A stretch of 64,000 nucleotides of DNA from Devosia beringensis (GTDB lineage: Bacteria; Pseudomonadota; Alphaproteobacteria; Rhizobiales; Devosiaceae). Below the pieces are notes generated by a model. The model was not told where the DNA came from. It made no database searches and saw nothing but the letters and a program-made list of their open reading frames with translations. The translations under genes and the position numbers were made by a program. This document shows positions 1 to 7,088 of this stretch, piece after piece (position 1 is the first letter of the stretch; each line of letters opens with the position of its first letter). Location of the stretch: NCBI RefSeq assembly GCF_014926585.1, contig NZ_CP045422.1:682001-746000 (forward strand), read 5' to 3'.

Positions 1-4
1 GCGG

Positions 5-463
5 ATGATTCACGACCATCTGCGCGACAATATGAAAACTCTGGGCAAGCTGATCGAGCGCGCCGCGGCCGGCAGCGTGACCCCGGCCGAGATCGCCGCG
101 GAAACCGACAGCCTGGCCATGGTCTCGAACTATCGCCGCTTCGGTAATCTGTGCGGCCAATATTGCCAGGTGGTGCATACGCACCATTCCATCGAGGACT
201 ATGCCATTTTCCCGGCGCTGGCCCAGCAGGGCGGCGTGTTTAAGGCGATTGCCGAGCGGCTGGCTGCCGAGCATGTGGTGGTGCATGAGCTGCTGCTGGC
301 GCTGGTCGATGCGCTCAACGCGCTGGCCGGCGATCCGAGCCCCAGCCATTTCGACGATGCCAAAGAGGTCTACCAGGCGCTTGAACGCGTGCTGCTGTCC
401 CATCTGGGCTATGAAGAAGATGCCATGGGCGACGCGCTGGGCTATTTCGAGATCGGCGTCTAG
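5..463 (+). CDS. Hemerythrin (HHE) domain protein, possibly 5'-truncated by the window edge
   Basis: Small four-helix protein of the hemerythrin-like cation-binding type, which bind a di-iron centre and sense or store oxygen or nitric oxide, or handle iron. The visible 152 residues carry family-type ligands: His3 and His5 near the start, HTHHSIEDYAIFP near residue 60, AAEHVVVHE near 90 and SHLGYEED near 134. The ATG at base 5 is the first one visible, but only four bases precede it, so an upstream start cannot be excluded. It converges with the SRAP gene and the two overlap by four bases at their stops. The family is clear from ligand spacing; the ligand and physiological role are not. Confidence 0.85.
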   Translation: MIHDHLRDNMKTLGKLIERAAAGSVTPAEIAAETDSLAMVSNYRRFGNLCGQYCQVVHTHHSIEDYAIFPALAQQGGVFKAIAERLAAEHVVVHELLLALVDALNALAGDPSPSHFDDAKEVYQALERVLLSHLGYEEDAMGDALGYFEIGV

Positions 464-1191
464 AACAGATCGAGCTGACCGCCACCGGCCGCTTTCTTCA
501 GCCGAACCGGCTCGGGTTTTTCCAGCGTTACCGGCACGATCAGCCCGGGATCATCATCGCGGGCAGAATTGACCCGTGTCGAGACCGGGTGAAATTTGAG
601 CGCGCCGTCGGCCAGGGGCAGCACCAGCTGCGCGGCGGCATCGGCCCGCACCTCGCGTACATTGAGCCAGTCGTCGATCGCCTGACCCTCCAGGATCGCC
701 GGCATGCGGTGATGAATGGGTTCGAGCTGGGCATTGGTGGGCACGGTAATGGTGGCGAGGCTGTCGATCTCCTCGCCTTCGGGGCCGACCCAGGTGGCAT
801 AGAGCCCCGCCAGCGCCATGGGGCGGTCATCTTCCATGGTGATGTAATAGGGCTGCTTGGATTTGTCGGGATTGGTGTGCCACTCGTAATAGCCGCTCGC
901 CGGGATGATGCAGCGGCCATGCTTGAGCGCGTCGCGGAAGGCGGGCTTTTCGCCCATGGTTTCCACCCGCGCATTGACCAGCAGCGGAAACTCGCGCGGA
1001 TCCTTGACCCAGCGCGGCACCAGTCCCCAGCGGGCGAAATGGCCCTCGCGGCGGCCGCCCTCCTCCCAGATGGCCACCACGGGCTGGGTGGGCGCGATAT
1101 TGTAGCGCGGCACCAGCTCGATATGGTTGAGCAGCTTGAACAGCTCTTCCATCATCTCGGGCGGCAGGGTGGACGCGTAGCGGCCGCACAT
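460..1191 (-). CDS. SOS response-associated peptidase (SRAP/YedK-HMCES family)
   Basis: SRAP proteins cross-link to abasic sites in single-stranded DNA through Cys2 and shield them from cleavage. I start at the ATG that puts Cys2 directly after Met1 (MCGRYAS); an upstream in-frame start would bury the catalytic cysteine, which must be N-terminal after Met removal. Other family residues are visible: LLVNARVET with the active-site Asn, ASGYYEW with the Glu, and PIHHRMP with the His. Length is 243 residues, usual for the family. The 5' end faces the Nudix gene divergently across about 37 bases. I see no LexA box there. Confidence in family is high. Confidence 0.95.
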   Translation of the reverse strand: MCGRYASTLPPEMMEELFKLLNHIELVPRYNIAPTQPVVAIWEEGGRREGHFARWGLVPRWVKDPREFPLLVNARVETMGEKPAFRDALKHGRCIIPASGYYEWHTNPDKSKQPYYITMEDDRPMALAGLYATWVGPEGEEIDSLATITVPTNAQLEPIHHRMPAILEGQAIDDWLNVREVRADAAAQLVLPLADGALKFHPVSTRVNSARDDDPGLIVPVTLEKPEPVRLKKAAGGGQLDLF

Positions 1192-1228
1192 GTTCGGTAT
1201 CTCCCAATTGGCCAACAACAGGTAGTCT

Positions 1229-1672
1229 GTGCATCAGCGAATCGCAATCGGACGCAAAGTGACCCACGACCAACCCACCGATCTCCCAAATGCTGCCAGC
1301 GTCGCCCTGGTGCGCGATGGCAAGGTGCTGCTGATCAAGCGCGCCTATGACCCCTATAAGGGGCTGTGGACCCTGCCGGGCGGACGCCTCGAGCCGGGCG
1401 AGAGCATCGAGCAATGCGCCATCCGCGAGATCGCCGAGGAGATCGGCGTCACCATCCGCAATCCGCGTCCGGTCATGCTGCAGGCCCTGGGACGGGACCT
1501 GGCGTTCCGGCTGCAGGTCTTTGTCACCGGCGACTTCACCGGCAAGGTGGTGGCCTCCGACGAGGTGGCCGACCACCTCTGGGTCGATCCGACGGCGCTG
1601 ATCGCCCTGCGCACCACCAGCCGGCTGGATGACGTGTTGGCGAGGGCCTTCACCATATTGGCGCAAAGCTGA
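1229..1672 (+). CDS. Nudix hydrolase
   Basis: Hydrolase of nucleoside diphosphates linked to another moiety X. A complete Nudix box is visible, GX5E then X7 then REIAEEIGV, where the Glu residues bind the catalytic divalent metal. The fold begins at about residue 22 (AASVALVRDGKVLLI). Substrate cannot be read from sequence; the size and layout resemble ADP-ribose or housecleaning enzymes. Two starts are possible: the ATG used here, or a GTG ten codons later at 1259. Neither has a strong ribosome binding site. The gene is divergent from the SRAP gene and is followed after 29 bases by a secreted TIGR02301 protein. Confidence 0.9.
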   Translation: MHQRIAIGRKVTHDQPTDLPNAASVALVRDGKVLLIKRAYDPYKGLWTLPGGRLEPGESIEQCAIREIAEEIGVTIRNPRPVMLQALGRDLAFRLQVFVTGDFTGKVVASDEVADHLWVDPTALIALRTTSRLDDVLARAFTILAQS

Positions 1673-1701
1673 TAGAGGGTAGCGCCAACCTGCGGACCGC
1701 C

Positions 1702-2073
1702 ATGACCAACCAGCTGCGCATTCTCGTTCTTGCCCTGCTCCTGGTGCTGGCGCCCCTGCCCGCGCTGGCCATCGACCCGCCCTATCAGCGGCAGATGGAG
1801 CGGCTCTCCGAGATCATGGGGAGCCTCTATTTCCTGCAGCCGCTCTGCAATAGAAGCGGCGAGGACTGGCGCGCCCAGATGGCCGAGCTGATTGCCCTGG
1901 ACCAGCCTGACGAAGACCGAAGGCAGAGACTGGCCGGCGCCTTCAATGCCGGTTATACCGCCTATGCGCGCTTCCATCATGCCTGTACACCGGCAGCGCA
2001 GGAGGCGCTCAGCCGCCTGCTGCAGGAGGCCGAGCGCATCGCCCGCGACATTCACGCCCGGTTTGCCGAATAG
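1702..2073 (+). CDS. TIGR02301 family secreted protein
   Basis: A 123-residue protein with a clear Sec signal peptide (hydrophobic stretch about residues 6-22, cleavage near ALA-IDP). The mature part has two well-separated cysteines (PLCNRS near residue 51 and HHACTP near 94), the hallmark of TIGR02301, a family of unknown function in alphaproteobacteria thought to form a disulfide. It is probably periplasmic. It follows the Nudix gene on the same strand by 29 bases and may be cotranscribed. Family assignment is from memory of the pattern. Confidence 0.75.
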   Translation: MTNQLRILVLALLLVLAPLPALAIDPPYQRQMERLSEIMGSLYFLQPLCNRSGEDWRAQMAELIALDQPDEDRRQRLAGAFNAGYTAYARFHHACTPAAQEALSRLLQEAERIARDIHARFAE

Positions 2074-2175
2074 GCTGGCCTGAGCTGTGGACATCGCTAT
2101 AAATGCGCAGGTTTTGTTAACCTTCGGGTTACTTCCGCCGCGCCCGCCGCCCCCGCCTGTGCTAGTTGAGATACC

Positions 2176-2454
2176 ATGACCACGAGCAAGACCAGTTTCA
2201 CTCCGGCCTCCGGCCTTGGCGTTTTCGACCGCGAACAGGGCGAACGCCAGATTGCGCTCGAATACCTGGCCGAAGCCTGGAACGACGCCGAAGAAGATGG
2301 CGTGCAGACCGGTTCGCTGGCCCATGCCTCGCTGTTCGCCGCGCTCGCAACCCTGGTCAAGCTGCATGGCGACGAAGCCGCAGCGGACCTCGTCGCCATG
2401 CTCCCCGACCGCATCCGCTCGGGTGAATATAATCTTGACCGGATTCTGCAGTAA
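2176..2454 (+). CDS. Conserved small hypothetical protein
   Basis: A 92-residue soluble, acidic protein predicted to be largely helical (about residues 20-85, rich in Ala, Leu, Glu and Asp). There is no signal peptide, membrane segment or motif I recognise. It starts at an ATG about 100 bases after the TIGR02301 gene and ends 57 bases before the left inverted repeat of the IS30 element, so it is the last native gene before the accessory patch. Codon use resembles the chromosome, which favours a real gene. Function unknown. Confidence 0.6.
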   Translation: MTTSKTSFTPASGLGVFDREQGERQIALEYLAEAWNDAEEDGVQTGSLAHASLFAALATLVKLHGDEAAADLVAMLPDRIRSGEYNLDRILQ

Positions 2455-2511
2455 GCGATTCAGGCGTAAGCGCTACCCTGAAGCCAAAGACTGCGACCAC
2501 CGCAAACGACC

Positions 2512-2541
2512 GGTGGGTTCAACCGGTCACTGCAACACCTT
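2512..2541 (+). repeat. IS30 left inverted repeat
   Basis: Thirty bases beginning GGTGGGTTCAACCG and ending GCAACACCTT, matching the reverse complement of 3703-3732 at 26 of 30 positions. The outer 14 and inner 10 bases match except for one position at the inner edge of the outer block; the remaining differences lie in the middle. The transposase stop codon overlaps it. Confidence 0.92.
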
Positions 2542-3675
2542 CTGCAGCCTATCGGCCGGTGTTTCGAAGTCGAGGGTCTTTCGGGGTCTTTGGTTGAGCC
2601 GCAGAGCGATATCGTCGAGTTGGGCCTGCGAGACCTGGGAGAAGTTTGTTGCTCTGGGGAAGTACTGCCGGAGAAGGCCGTTGGTGTTTTCGTTGCTACC
2701 GCGCTGCCAGGGACTGCGCGGATCGCAGAAGTAGACCTGTAGATCGGTTGCGACGGTGAAGCTCTCGTGACGAGCCATCTCCTTGCCCTGGTCCCACGTC
2801 AACGAGCGCCGCAACTCTTCTGGCAACCTGCCGATCCTCTCGGCAAGGGCCGTTACAACAGTCGCCGAGTCCCTTCTGGCCAGCTTCACAAGCATCGTAA
2901 ACCGGCTGTGGCGCTCGACGAGGGTGACGATGTTGGTGTCGTTGGCGCCGGCGAGCAGATCACCCTCCCAATGACCTGGGATGGCGCGATCCTCGGCCTC
3001 GGCAGGTCGCTCGCGGATGGAGATCATGCCGAGGATTTGTCCTTGCCCTGTTCGGCTCTGCGCCCCTTTGGGAAGGCGCATTTGCCGTCTGGTGCGCAGA
3101 TGGGCTGTCAGTTCCTTCTTGAGCACCCCACGGGACTGGATGAACAGACTGCGGTAGATCGCTTCATGAGATATCCGCATGCCTGGATCGCCTGGGTATT
3201 CTCGCCTCAGCCAGCCCGCTATCTGCTGGGGCGACCACTGCAGCGCCAGCTTTTGCGCCACAAGCCATCGTAGCTGTTCAGAGCATGCCAGGCGACATCG
3301 CTTCGGCCGCAGGGCTTGCTCCCAAGCCTTCTTGTCAGCACGAGTTGCACGATACGCCTGTTTACCGCCATTGCGAGCGATCTCGCGACTTATCGTTGAT
3401 GGCGACCGACCCAGACATCGAGCAATCGCGCGGATGGCAAGACCCGCCGCAATCCCGCGAGAGATCTCTTCGCGCTCCCCCAACTCGAGCGTCCATGCAG
3501 CTCTCCGTCTTGCTGATGGAGCAATGCCACCATGGACAACTACGATCCGCTGAACGCCGCCTTTAGTCCTGCGCTCAAGAGCTCGCGAGATCGACGAAAT
3601 GCTCTGACCCTGCTTCCATCGCTCCCACAGCTCAACCTTCTGTTCGGCGGTAAACCAGATCCGTGACGTCACCAT
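2527..3675 (-). CDS. IS30-family transposase
   Basis: DDE-type transposase of 382 residues. The N-terminal third has helix-turn-helix segments (EEISRGIAAGLAIRAIARCLGRSPSTISREI). The catalytic core shows the three acidic motifs: HWEGDLLAG with the first Asp, LTWDQGKEM with the second, and RGSNENTNGLLRQYFP with the Glu, the last being diagnostic of IS30. I use the ATG at 3675 (MVTSRIWF), which lies just inside the right inverted repeat; a start five codons earlier is possible. The frame is uninterrupted, so the enzyme is probably functional. Confidence 0.96.
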   Translation of the reverse strand: MVTSRIWFTAEQKVELWERWKQGQSISSISRALERRTKGGVQRIVVVHGGIAPSARRRAAWTLELGEREEISRGIAAGLAIRAIARCLGRSPSTISREIARNGGKQAYRATRADKKAWEQALRPKRCRLACSEQLRWLVAQKLALQWSPQQIAGWLRREYPGDPGMRISHEAIYRSLFIQSRGVLKKELTAHLRTRRQMRLPKGAQSRTGQGQILGMISIRERPAEAEDRAIPGHWEGDLLAGANDTNIVTLVERHSRFTMLVKLARRDSATVVTALAERIGRLPEELRRSLTWDQGKEMARHESFTVATDLQVYFCDPRSPWQRGSNENTNGLLRQYFPRATNFSQVSQAQLDDIALRLNQRPRKTLDFETPADRLQKVLQ

Positions 3676-3702
3676 GCGACACCTCCTCATCCTCTCAGAT
3701 TA

Positions 3703-3732
3703 AAGGTGTTGCGACGATCGGTTGAACCCACC
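3703..3732 (-). repeat. IS30 right inverted repeat
   Basis: Thirty bases that are the imperfect inverted copy of 2512-2541. They end at the base before the flanking ACC and lie just upstream of the transposase start, so the transposase promoter probably overlaps this repeat. Confidence 0.92.
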
Positions 3733-3749
3733 ACCCCATTACGGCCGTT
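3731..3749 (+). repeat. Dispersed motif copy A, interrupted by the IS30 element
   Basis: Reads CCACCCCATTACGGCCGTT, the first two bases being the IS30 end. With the element and one ACC removed, the left flank supplies CG and the motif becomes CGACCCCATTACGGCCGTT, one mismatch from copies B (44178) and C (55160). Confidence 0.75.
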
Positions 3750-3891
3750 AAAGCTTTCATAGCAATATCCCCGAAAGCTGCCGTTCGCGGTTTAAGGCGA
3801 GTGTCGGCTCAAGTGGCGCATCACCTTGGTCGTCTGGACTGGCTTATTCGAACGCCAATGACCTTAGGCCCTGCAAACCGGATGCCGAATT
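3733..3891. other. Non-coding segment between the IS30 element and the orphan ORF
   Basis: About 160 bases with lower GC than the surroundings and no convincing ORF. It holds motif copy A at its left edge, a CTGCCGTTCGC stretch, and the first copy of a 13-base direct repeat (GTGTCGGCTCAAG at 3801-3813) that recurs at 4219-4231. Confidence 0.5.
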
Positions 3892-4236
3892 TTGATCGAC
3901 CTCATTCGATTTCCAGAGATTTCCGCAGAGCCAGGGATGAGCGAGAATGACGCCATCCGAAATATAGCTTTGGAGTGTGGCGGAAAGTTTCCGGAATTCT
4001 CCGAGATTTTGGTCGCGGTAAGGCAATATGAGCATTCAGTCGATTGTTGGCTTACTTACTCCGCCAATCAAAGGTCGACGCCCAATTGGTACTTTCAAAA
4101 GCGGTTGGATAAATATCATGTAGGATTCATGGGAGAAGAGGACGAAGGTTTTGGCGTATATGACGATGCCAACCTCGCATGTTCGGTTTTTATCGCTCTA
4201 AAGATGGCGCCAAGGGTTGTGTCGGCTCAAGCCTGA
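3892..4236 (+). CDS. Orphan hypothetical protein, AT-richer than its surroundings
   Basis: A 114-residue soluble protein rich in aromatic and acidic residues (WLTYSANQRSTPNWYF, FMGEEDEGFGVYDD), unlike the Ala-rich proteins around it. The longest frame needs a TTG start at 3892; an ATG at 3937 would give 99 residues. I recognise no domain. Small acidic proteins of this kind are sometimes immunity proteins, but there is no toxin partner here. It sits between two insertion sequences and inside a pair of 13-base direct repeats, so it is probably horizontally acquired. Confidence 0.5.
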   Translation: MIDLIRFPEISAEPGMSENDAIRNIALECGGKFPEFSEILVAVRQYEHSVDCWLTYSANQRSTPNWYFQKRLDKYHVGFMGEEDEGFGVYDDANLACSVFIALKMAPRVVSAQA

Positions 4237-4310
4237 ATGTCCCGCTGTTAAATGCACGGCGTCGGCTTCTGCGACGTCTTTCATGCAAGCCGCCCTTCCG
4301 CAATCCATCT

Positions 4311-4321
4311 GTGGACGCCCC
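4311..4321 (+). repeat. IS1111-type subterminal inverted repeat, transposase 3' side
   Basis: GTGGACGCCCC, the exact reverse complement of 5651-5661. It marks the end of the element beyond the transposase stop. Confidence 0.75.
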
Positions 4322-4560
4322 GTAAGACGCAAGCGGTTTTTGAAGGATTGCACGTAGTCGGATGCTGCCATCTGTCCGGCCTCTGATGCAGCACCAGAGG
4401 CTGCGGGCCCGTATGGGAGTTCGCGGACCGGATCCATATCACCCACGGCGTGCTCTCGGCACAGTGGATTGCCCTGGTTTTCCGACCCCGTCTCGCCGAC
4501 TGTTGTGCCATACCTTCCTTCGACCGACTACGTCTCCGACGACCTCTGGCCCGCCTTGGC
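4322..4560 (-). ncRNA. Candidate bridge RNA (seekRNA) region of the IS1111-type element
   Basis: About 239 bases without a credible gene lie between the transposase stop and the inverted repeat. In IS110-family elements a structured RNA from a non-coding end guides target and donor recognition; in IS1111 members it comes from the transposase 3' side, as here. The sequence holds a perfect 7-base hairpin (4379-4385 with 4395-4401, nine-base loop). ATCACCC at 4438-4444 also occurs in the element's outer flank at 5665-5671, though seven bases can match by chance. Exact ends and folding are not determined. Confidence 0.45.
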
Positions 4561-5592
4561 TTACGCCGCAGCTGCGACCGGAGCTTTGTATTCCTCTTGT
4601 TTGATGAGCAGCGCCCAGACGATGCGCGCCGTCTTGTTGGCCAGTGCGACCGTGACCAGCATGCGCGGCTTGCGAGCCATCATCTGCTCAAGCCATGAGC
4701 CTGCGGGCGCACCTCGCTTGCTCGCTTGCAAGACCACCGCACTGGAGCCAATGATGAGAAGCCGCCGCAAGGTTCGCTCACCCATTTTGGTGATCGAGCC
4801 CAGCTTTTGCTTGCCACCGGTTGAGAGCTGACGTGGCGCCAGACCCAACCAGGCGGCGAAGTCTCGACCTTTGCTGAACGTCTCGGCTGGCGGAGCAAGG
4901 GCTACAATCGCCGTAGCGGTGATGGGACCCACGCCCGGTATTGTCATCAGTCGCCGGGCGACCACATCCTCGCGGGCTCGCCGTGCGATCTCCTTGTCCA
5001 GCTCGCCTATCTTGGCGTTCAGTTGATCGAGCAGATCGAGCATCGTGCGGAACATGGGCTTGGCTGTGTCTGGAAGCGACGAGCCCATCTCGCCATCGAG
5101 CATGTCGGCCAACACCGCTATATGTGACGGACCCTTTGGCGCGACCCAGCCATACTCGGTGAGGTGGCCGCGGATCGCATTGATCAACTGGGTGCGCTGC
5201 CGCACCAGAAGGTCGCGGGTTCTAAACACCAAAGCTGATGCCTGCTGTTCCTCGCTCTTGATCGCCACGAACCGCATGCTGGGACGCTGCGCTGCCTCGC
5301 AGATGGCTTCGGCATCGACCGCGTCGTTCTTGTTCCGCTTTACGAAGGGCTTCACATAGGCTGGCGGGATAAGCTTGACCTTGTGACCCAACAGCGTGAG
5401 TTCGCGCGCCCAATGGTGCGCACCGCCGCACGCCTCCAACGCCACTAGGGACTGTGGCTGCCGAGCGAAGAACTCCAGCAACTTCGTGCGGCTGATCTTG
5501 CGGCTAAACAGAGCTCGACCGCTTGAATCTGCACCGTGCGCATGGAAAACGTTCTTCGCGATATCCAGACCGATTGTGGTAACTTCCAACAT
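4561..5592 (-). CDS. IS110-family (IS1111 group) DEDD transposase
   Basis: A 343-residue RuvC-like transposase-recombinase. The N-terminal DEDD domain opens with TTIGLDIAKNVFHAHG (first Asp), then VALEACGGAHHW (Glu), and KNDAVDAEAI (two Asp). The C-terminal Transposase_20 domain has the helix-hairpin-helix signature IPGVGPITATAIVA and a late serine-containing segment, LRRLLIIGSSAVV. I use the ATG at 5592 (MLEVTTIG), which leaves a normal short leader; the longer reading would run through the inverted repeat. The frame is intact. These enzymes make RNA-guided, often site-specific insertions. Confidence 0.95.
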   Translation of the reverse strand: MLEVTTIGLDIAKNVFHAHGADSSGRALFSRKISRTKLLEFFARQPQSLVALEACGGAHHWARELTLLGHKVKLIPPAYVKPFVKRNKNDAVDAEAICEAAQRPSMRFVAIKSEEQQASALVFRTRDLLVRQRTQLINAIRGHLTEYGWVAPKGPSHIAVLADMLDGEMGSSLPDTAKPMFRTMLDLLDQLNAKIGELDKEIARRAREDVVARRLMTIPGVGPITATAIVALAPPAETFSKGRDFAAWLGLAPRQLSTGGKQKLGSITKMGERTLRRLLIIGSSAVVLQASKRGAPAGSWLEQMMARKPRMLVTVALANKTARIVWALLIKQEEYKAPVAAAA

Positions 5593-5650
5593 GGGCGCCT
5601 CCTCAAGTGGTGTGTTGAACGACTCCACTTTGGCACATCGATGCCGCCGG

Positions 5651-5661
5651 GGGGCGTCCAC
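5651..5661 (-). repeat. IS1111-type subterminal inverted repeat, transposase 5' side
   Basis: GGGGCGTCCAC, complement of 4311-4321, 58 bases before the transposase start. The junction with the chromosome is expected a few bases to the right. Confidence 0.75.
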
Positions 5662-5686
5662 CCCATCACCCCCAAACCGCCGAATC

Positions 5687-7021
5687 CTATACCTTCCCTG
5701 CCAGCGCCTCCAGAAAGCGCATGGGCTGGCCGGTTGAGGCTGTCACCAGTTCGCCATGCCACATCACCGTCTTGCCGCGCACGATGGTGCCCACAGGCCA
5801 GCCGGTGACCGTCACCCCATCATAGGGCGTCCAGCCGGCGCGGCTTTTTACGTCCTCATTGCGGATGGTCTCGCGGCGCTTGAGATCGACAATGGTCAGG
5901 TCGGCATCATAGCCCACGGCGATACGGCCCTTGTTGGCAATGCCGAACAGGCGATTGGGGCCGGCGCTGGTCATGTCGACAAAGCGCTGCAGGGTCAGTT
6001 TGCCGGCGTTCACATGATCGAGCATGATCGGCACCAGGGTCTGGACGCCCGTCATGCCGGAATGCGAGGCGGGATAGGCATGGTCCTTTTCCTCGCGCGT
6101 ATGCGGCGCGTGGTCGGAGCCCAGGATATCGGCGACGCCATTGGTGACGCCCCGCCAGATACCCGCGCGATGCGCCTTGTCGCGCACCGGCGGGTTCATC
6201 TGGGCATAGGTACCCAGCCTGGTATAGGCGGTTTCGTCGAGCGTCAGGTGGTGCGGGGTGACCTCGACTGACGCCACGTCCTTGTGATCGGCGAGGTAGA
6301 CCATTTCCTCGGCGGTCGAGATATGCAGCACATGGATGCGCTTGCCGGTTTTGCGCGCCAGGTTCACCAGACGCGTGGTGCAACTCATCGCCACTTCGGG
6401 CGAGCGCCACACCGGATGGCTCGACGGATCGCCCGGCACGCGCAGGTGCTTGCGCTCCTCGAGCATGTATTCGTCTTCGGAATGGAAGGCGGCGCGGCGG
6501 GCAATGGCGCGCAGAATGGCCTCGACCCCCGCATCGTCCTGCACCAGCAGCGAGCCGGTGGACGAACCCATGAAGACCTTGATGCCGGCGCAGCCGGGCA
6601 GCTTTTCGAGTTCCCCCAGCTCGCCGACGTTTTCATGCGTGCCGCCGATATAGAAGGCGAAGTCGCAATGCATGCGGTTGCTGCCGGCGGCGATCTTGGC
6701 CTCGAAGGTCTCGCGCGTCGTGGTCAGCGGGTTGGTATTGGGCATTTCGAAGACGCCGGTGACGCCGCCCATGACGGCCGAGAGGGAGCCGGATTCGAGG
6801 TCTTCCTTGTGCGTCAGGCCGGGTTCGCGGAAATGCACCTGGGTATCGATGACGCCGGGCAGGATGTGCAGGCCCGTGCAGTCGACGATTTCATCGGCGC
6901 TGTCGCCGGACAGATCGCCAAGGGCGGCGATGCGGCCCTGGCGGATGCCGACATCGGCAAGGCCCTCGCCGTCCTGATTGACCAGCGTCGCGTTCTTGAA
7001 AATGCTGTCGTACTGCGCCAT
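5687..7021 (-). CDS. pyrC: Dihydroorotase (class I)
   Basis: Catalyses reversible cyclisation of carbamoyl aspartate to dihydroorotate in pyrimidine synthesis. The 444-residue amidohydrolase has the metal-site strand LPGVIDTQVHFREPG, the substrate Asn in FEMPNTNPLT, the bridging lysine in GIKVFMGSSTG, later histidines in HVLHIS and VTPHHL, and the C-terminal Asp in LGSDHAPHT. The first His of the usual D-x-H-x-H is Gln here; I recall this in other alphaproteobacterial dihydroorotases. The ATG at 7021 (MAQYDS) suits the family; the open frame upstream is in the intergenic region. Its promoter faces the YgfZ-like gene. Confidence 0.92.
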   Translation of the reverse strand: MAQYDSIFKNATLVNQDGEGLADVGIRQGRIAALGDLSGDSADEIVDCTGLHILPGVIDTQVHFREPGLTHKEDLESGSLSAVMGGVTGVFEMPNTNPLTTTRETFEAKIAAGSNRMHCDFAFYIGGTHENVGELGELEKLPGCAGIKVFMGSSTGSLLVQDDAGVEAILRAIARRAAFHSEDEYMLEERKHLRVPGDPSSHPVWRSPEVAMSCTTRLVNLARKTGKRIHVLHISTAEEMVYLADHKDVASVEVTPHHLTLDETAYTRLGTYAQMNPPVRDKAHRAGIWRGVTNGVADILGSDHAPHTREEKDHAYPASHSGMTGVQTLVPIMLDHVNAGKLTLQRFVDMTSAGPNRLFGIANKGRIAVGYDADLTIVDLKRRETIRNEDVKSRAGWTPYDGVTVTGWPVGTIVRGKTVMWHGELVTASTGQPMRFLEALAGKV

Positions 7022-7088
7022 GTCTGTGGTCCTGCCGTTCCCGCACAGTGCCGGTTTAGCGGAGGCAGCGACCAAGAGGCAAGCGAGC

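Larger units (their letters stand above)
2512..3732 (-). mobile_element. Complete IS30-family insertion sequence
   Basis: The 1221-base element is bounded by 30-base imperfect terminal inverted repeats, 2512-2541 and 3703-3732, with four mismatches. It contains one transposase gene on the minus strand whose stop codon lies inside the left repeat. The trinucleotide ACC directly precedes the left end (2509-2511) and directly follows the right end (3733-3735), consistent with a short target duplication as seen in this family. Removing the element and one ACC rebuilds CGACCCCATTACGGCCGTT, nearly identical to a motif found intact elsewhere in this window, which independently fixes the borders. It appears intact and potentially mobile. 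Confidence 0.93.
4311..5661 (-). mobile_element. IS110-family element of the IS1111 type
   Basis: Defined by a DEDD transposase gene and an 11-base perfect inverted repeat, GTGGACGCCCC at 4311-4321 and its complement at 5651-5661. Short subterminal repeats, only about 58 bases before the transposase start and a long non-coding stretch of about 240 bases after the stop are the layout of IS1111-type members. In that group the repeats lie a few bases inside the true ends, so actual borders are probably several bases further out on each side. No target duplication is expected. The right end lies about 25 bases beyond the pyrC stop. Confidence 0.8.

Noticed and set aside
4488-4506. A fifth motif copy (CCGACCCCGTCTCGCCGAC) within the IS1111 non-coding end
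   Set aside because: Only the first eight bases and scattered later ones match; chance similarity is likely in GC-rich sequence.
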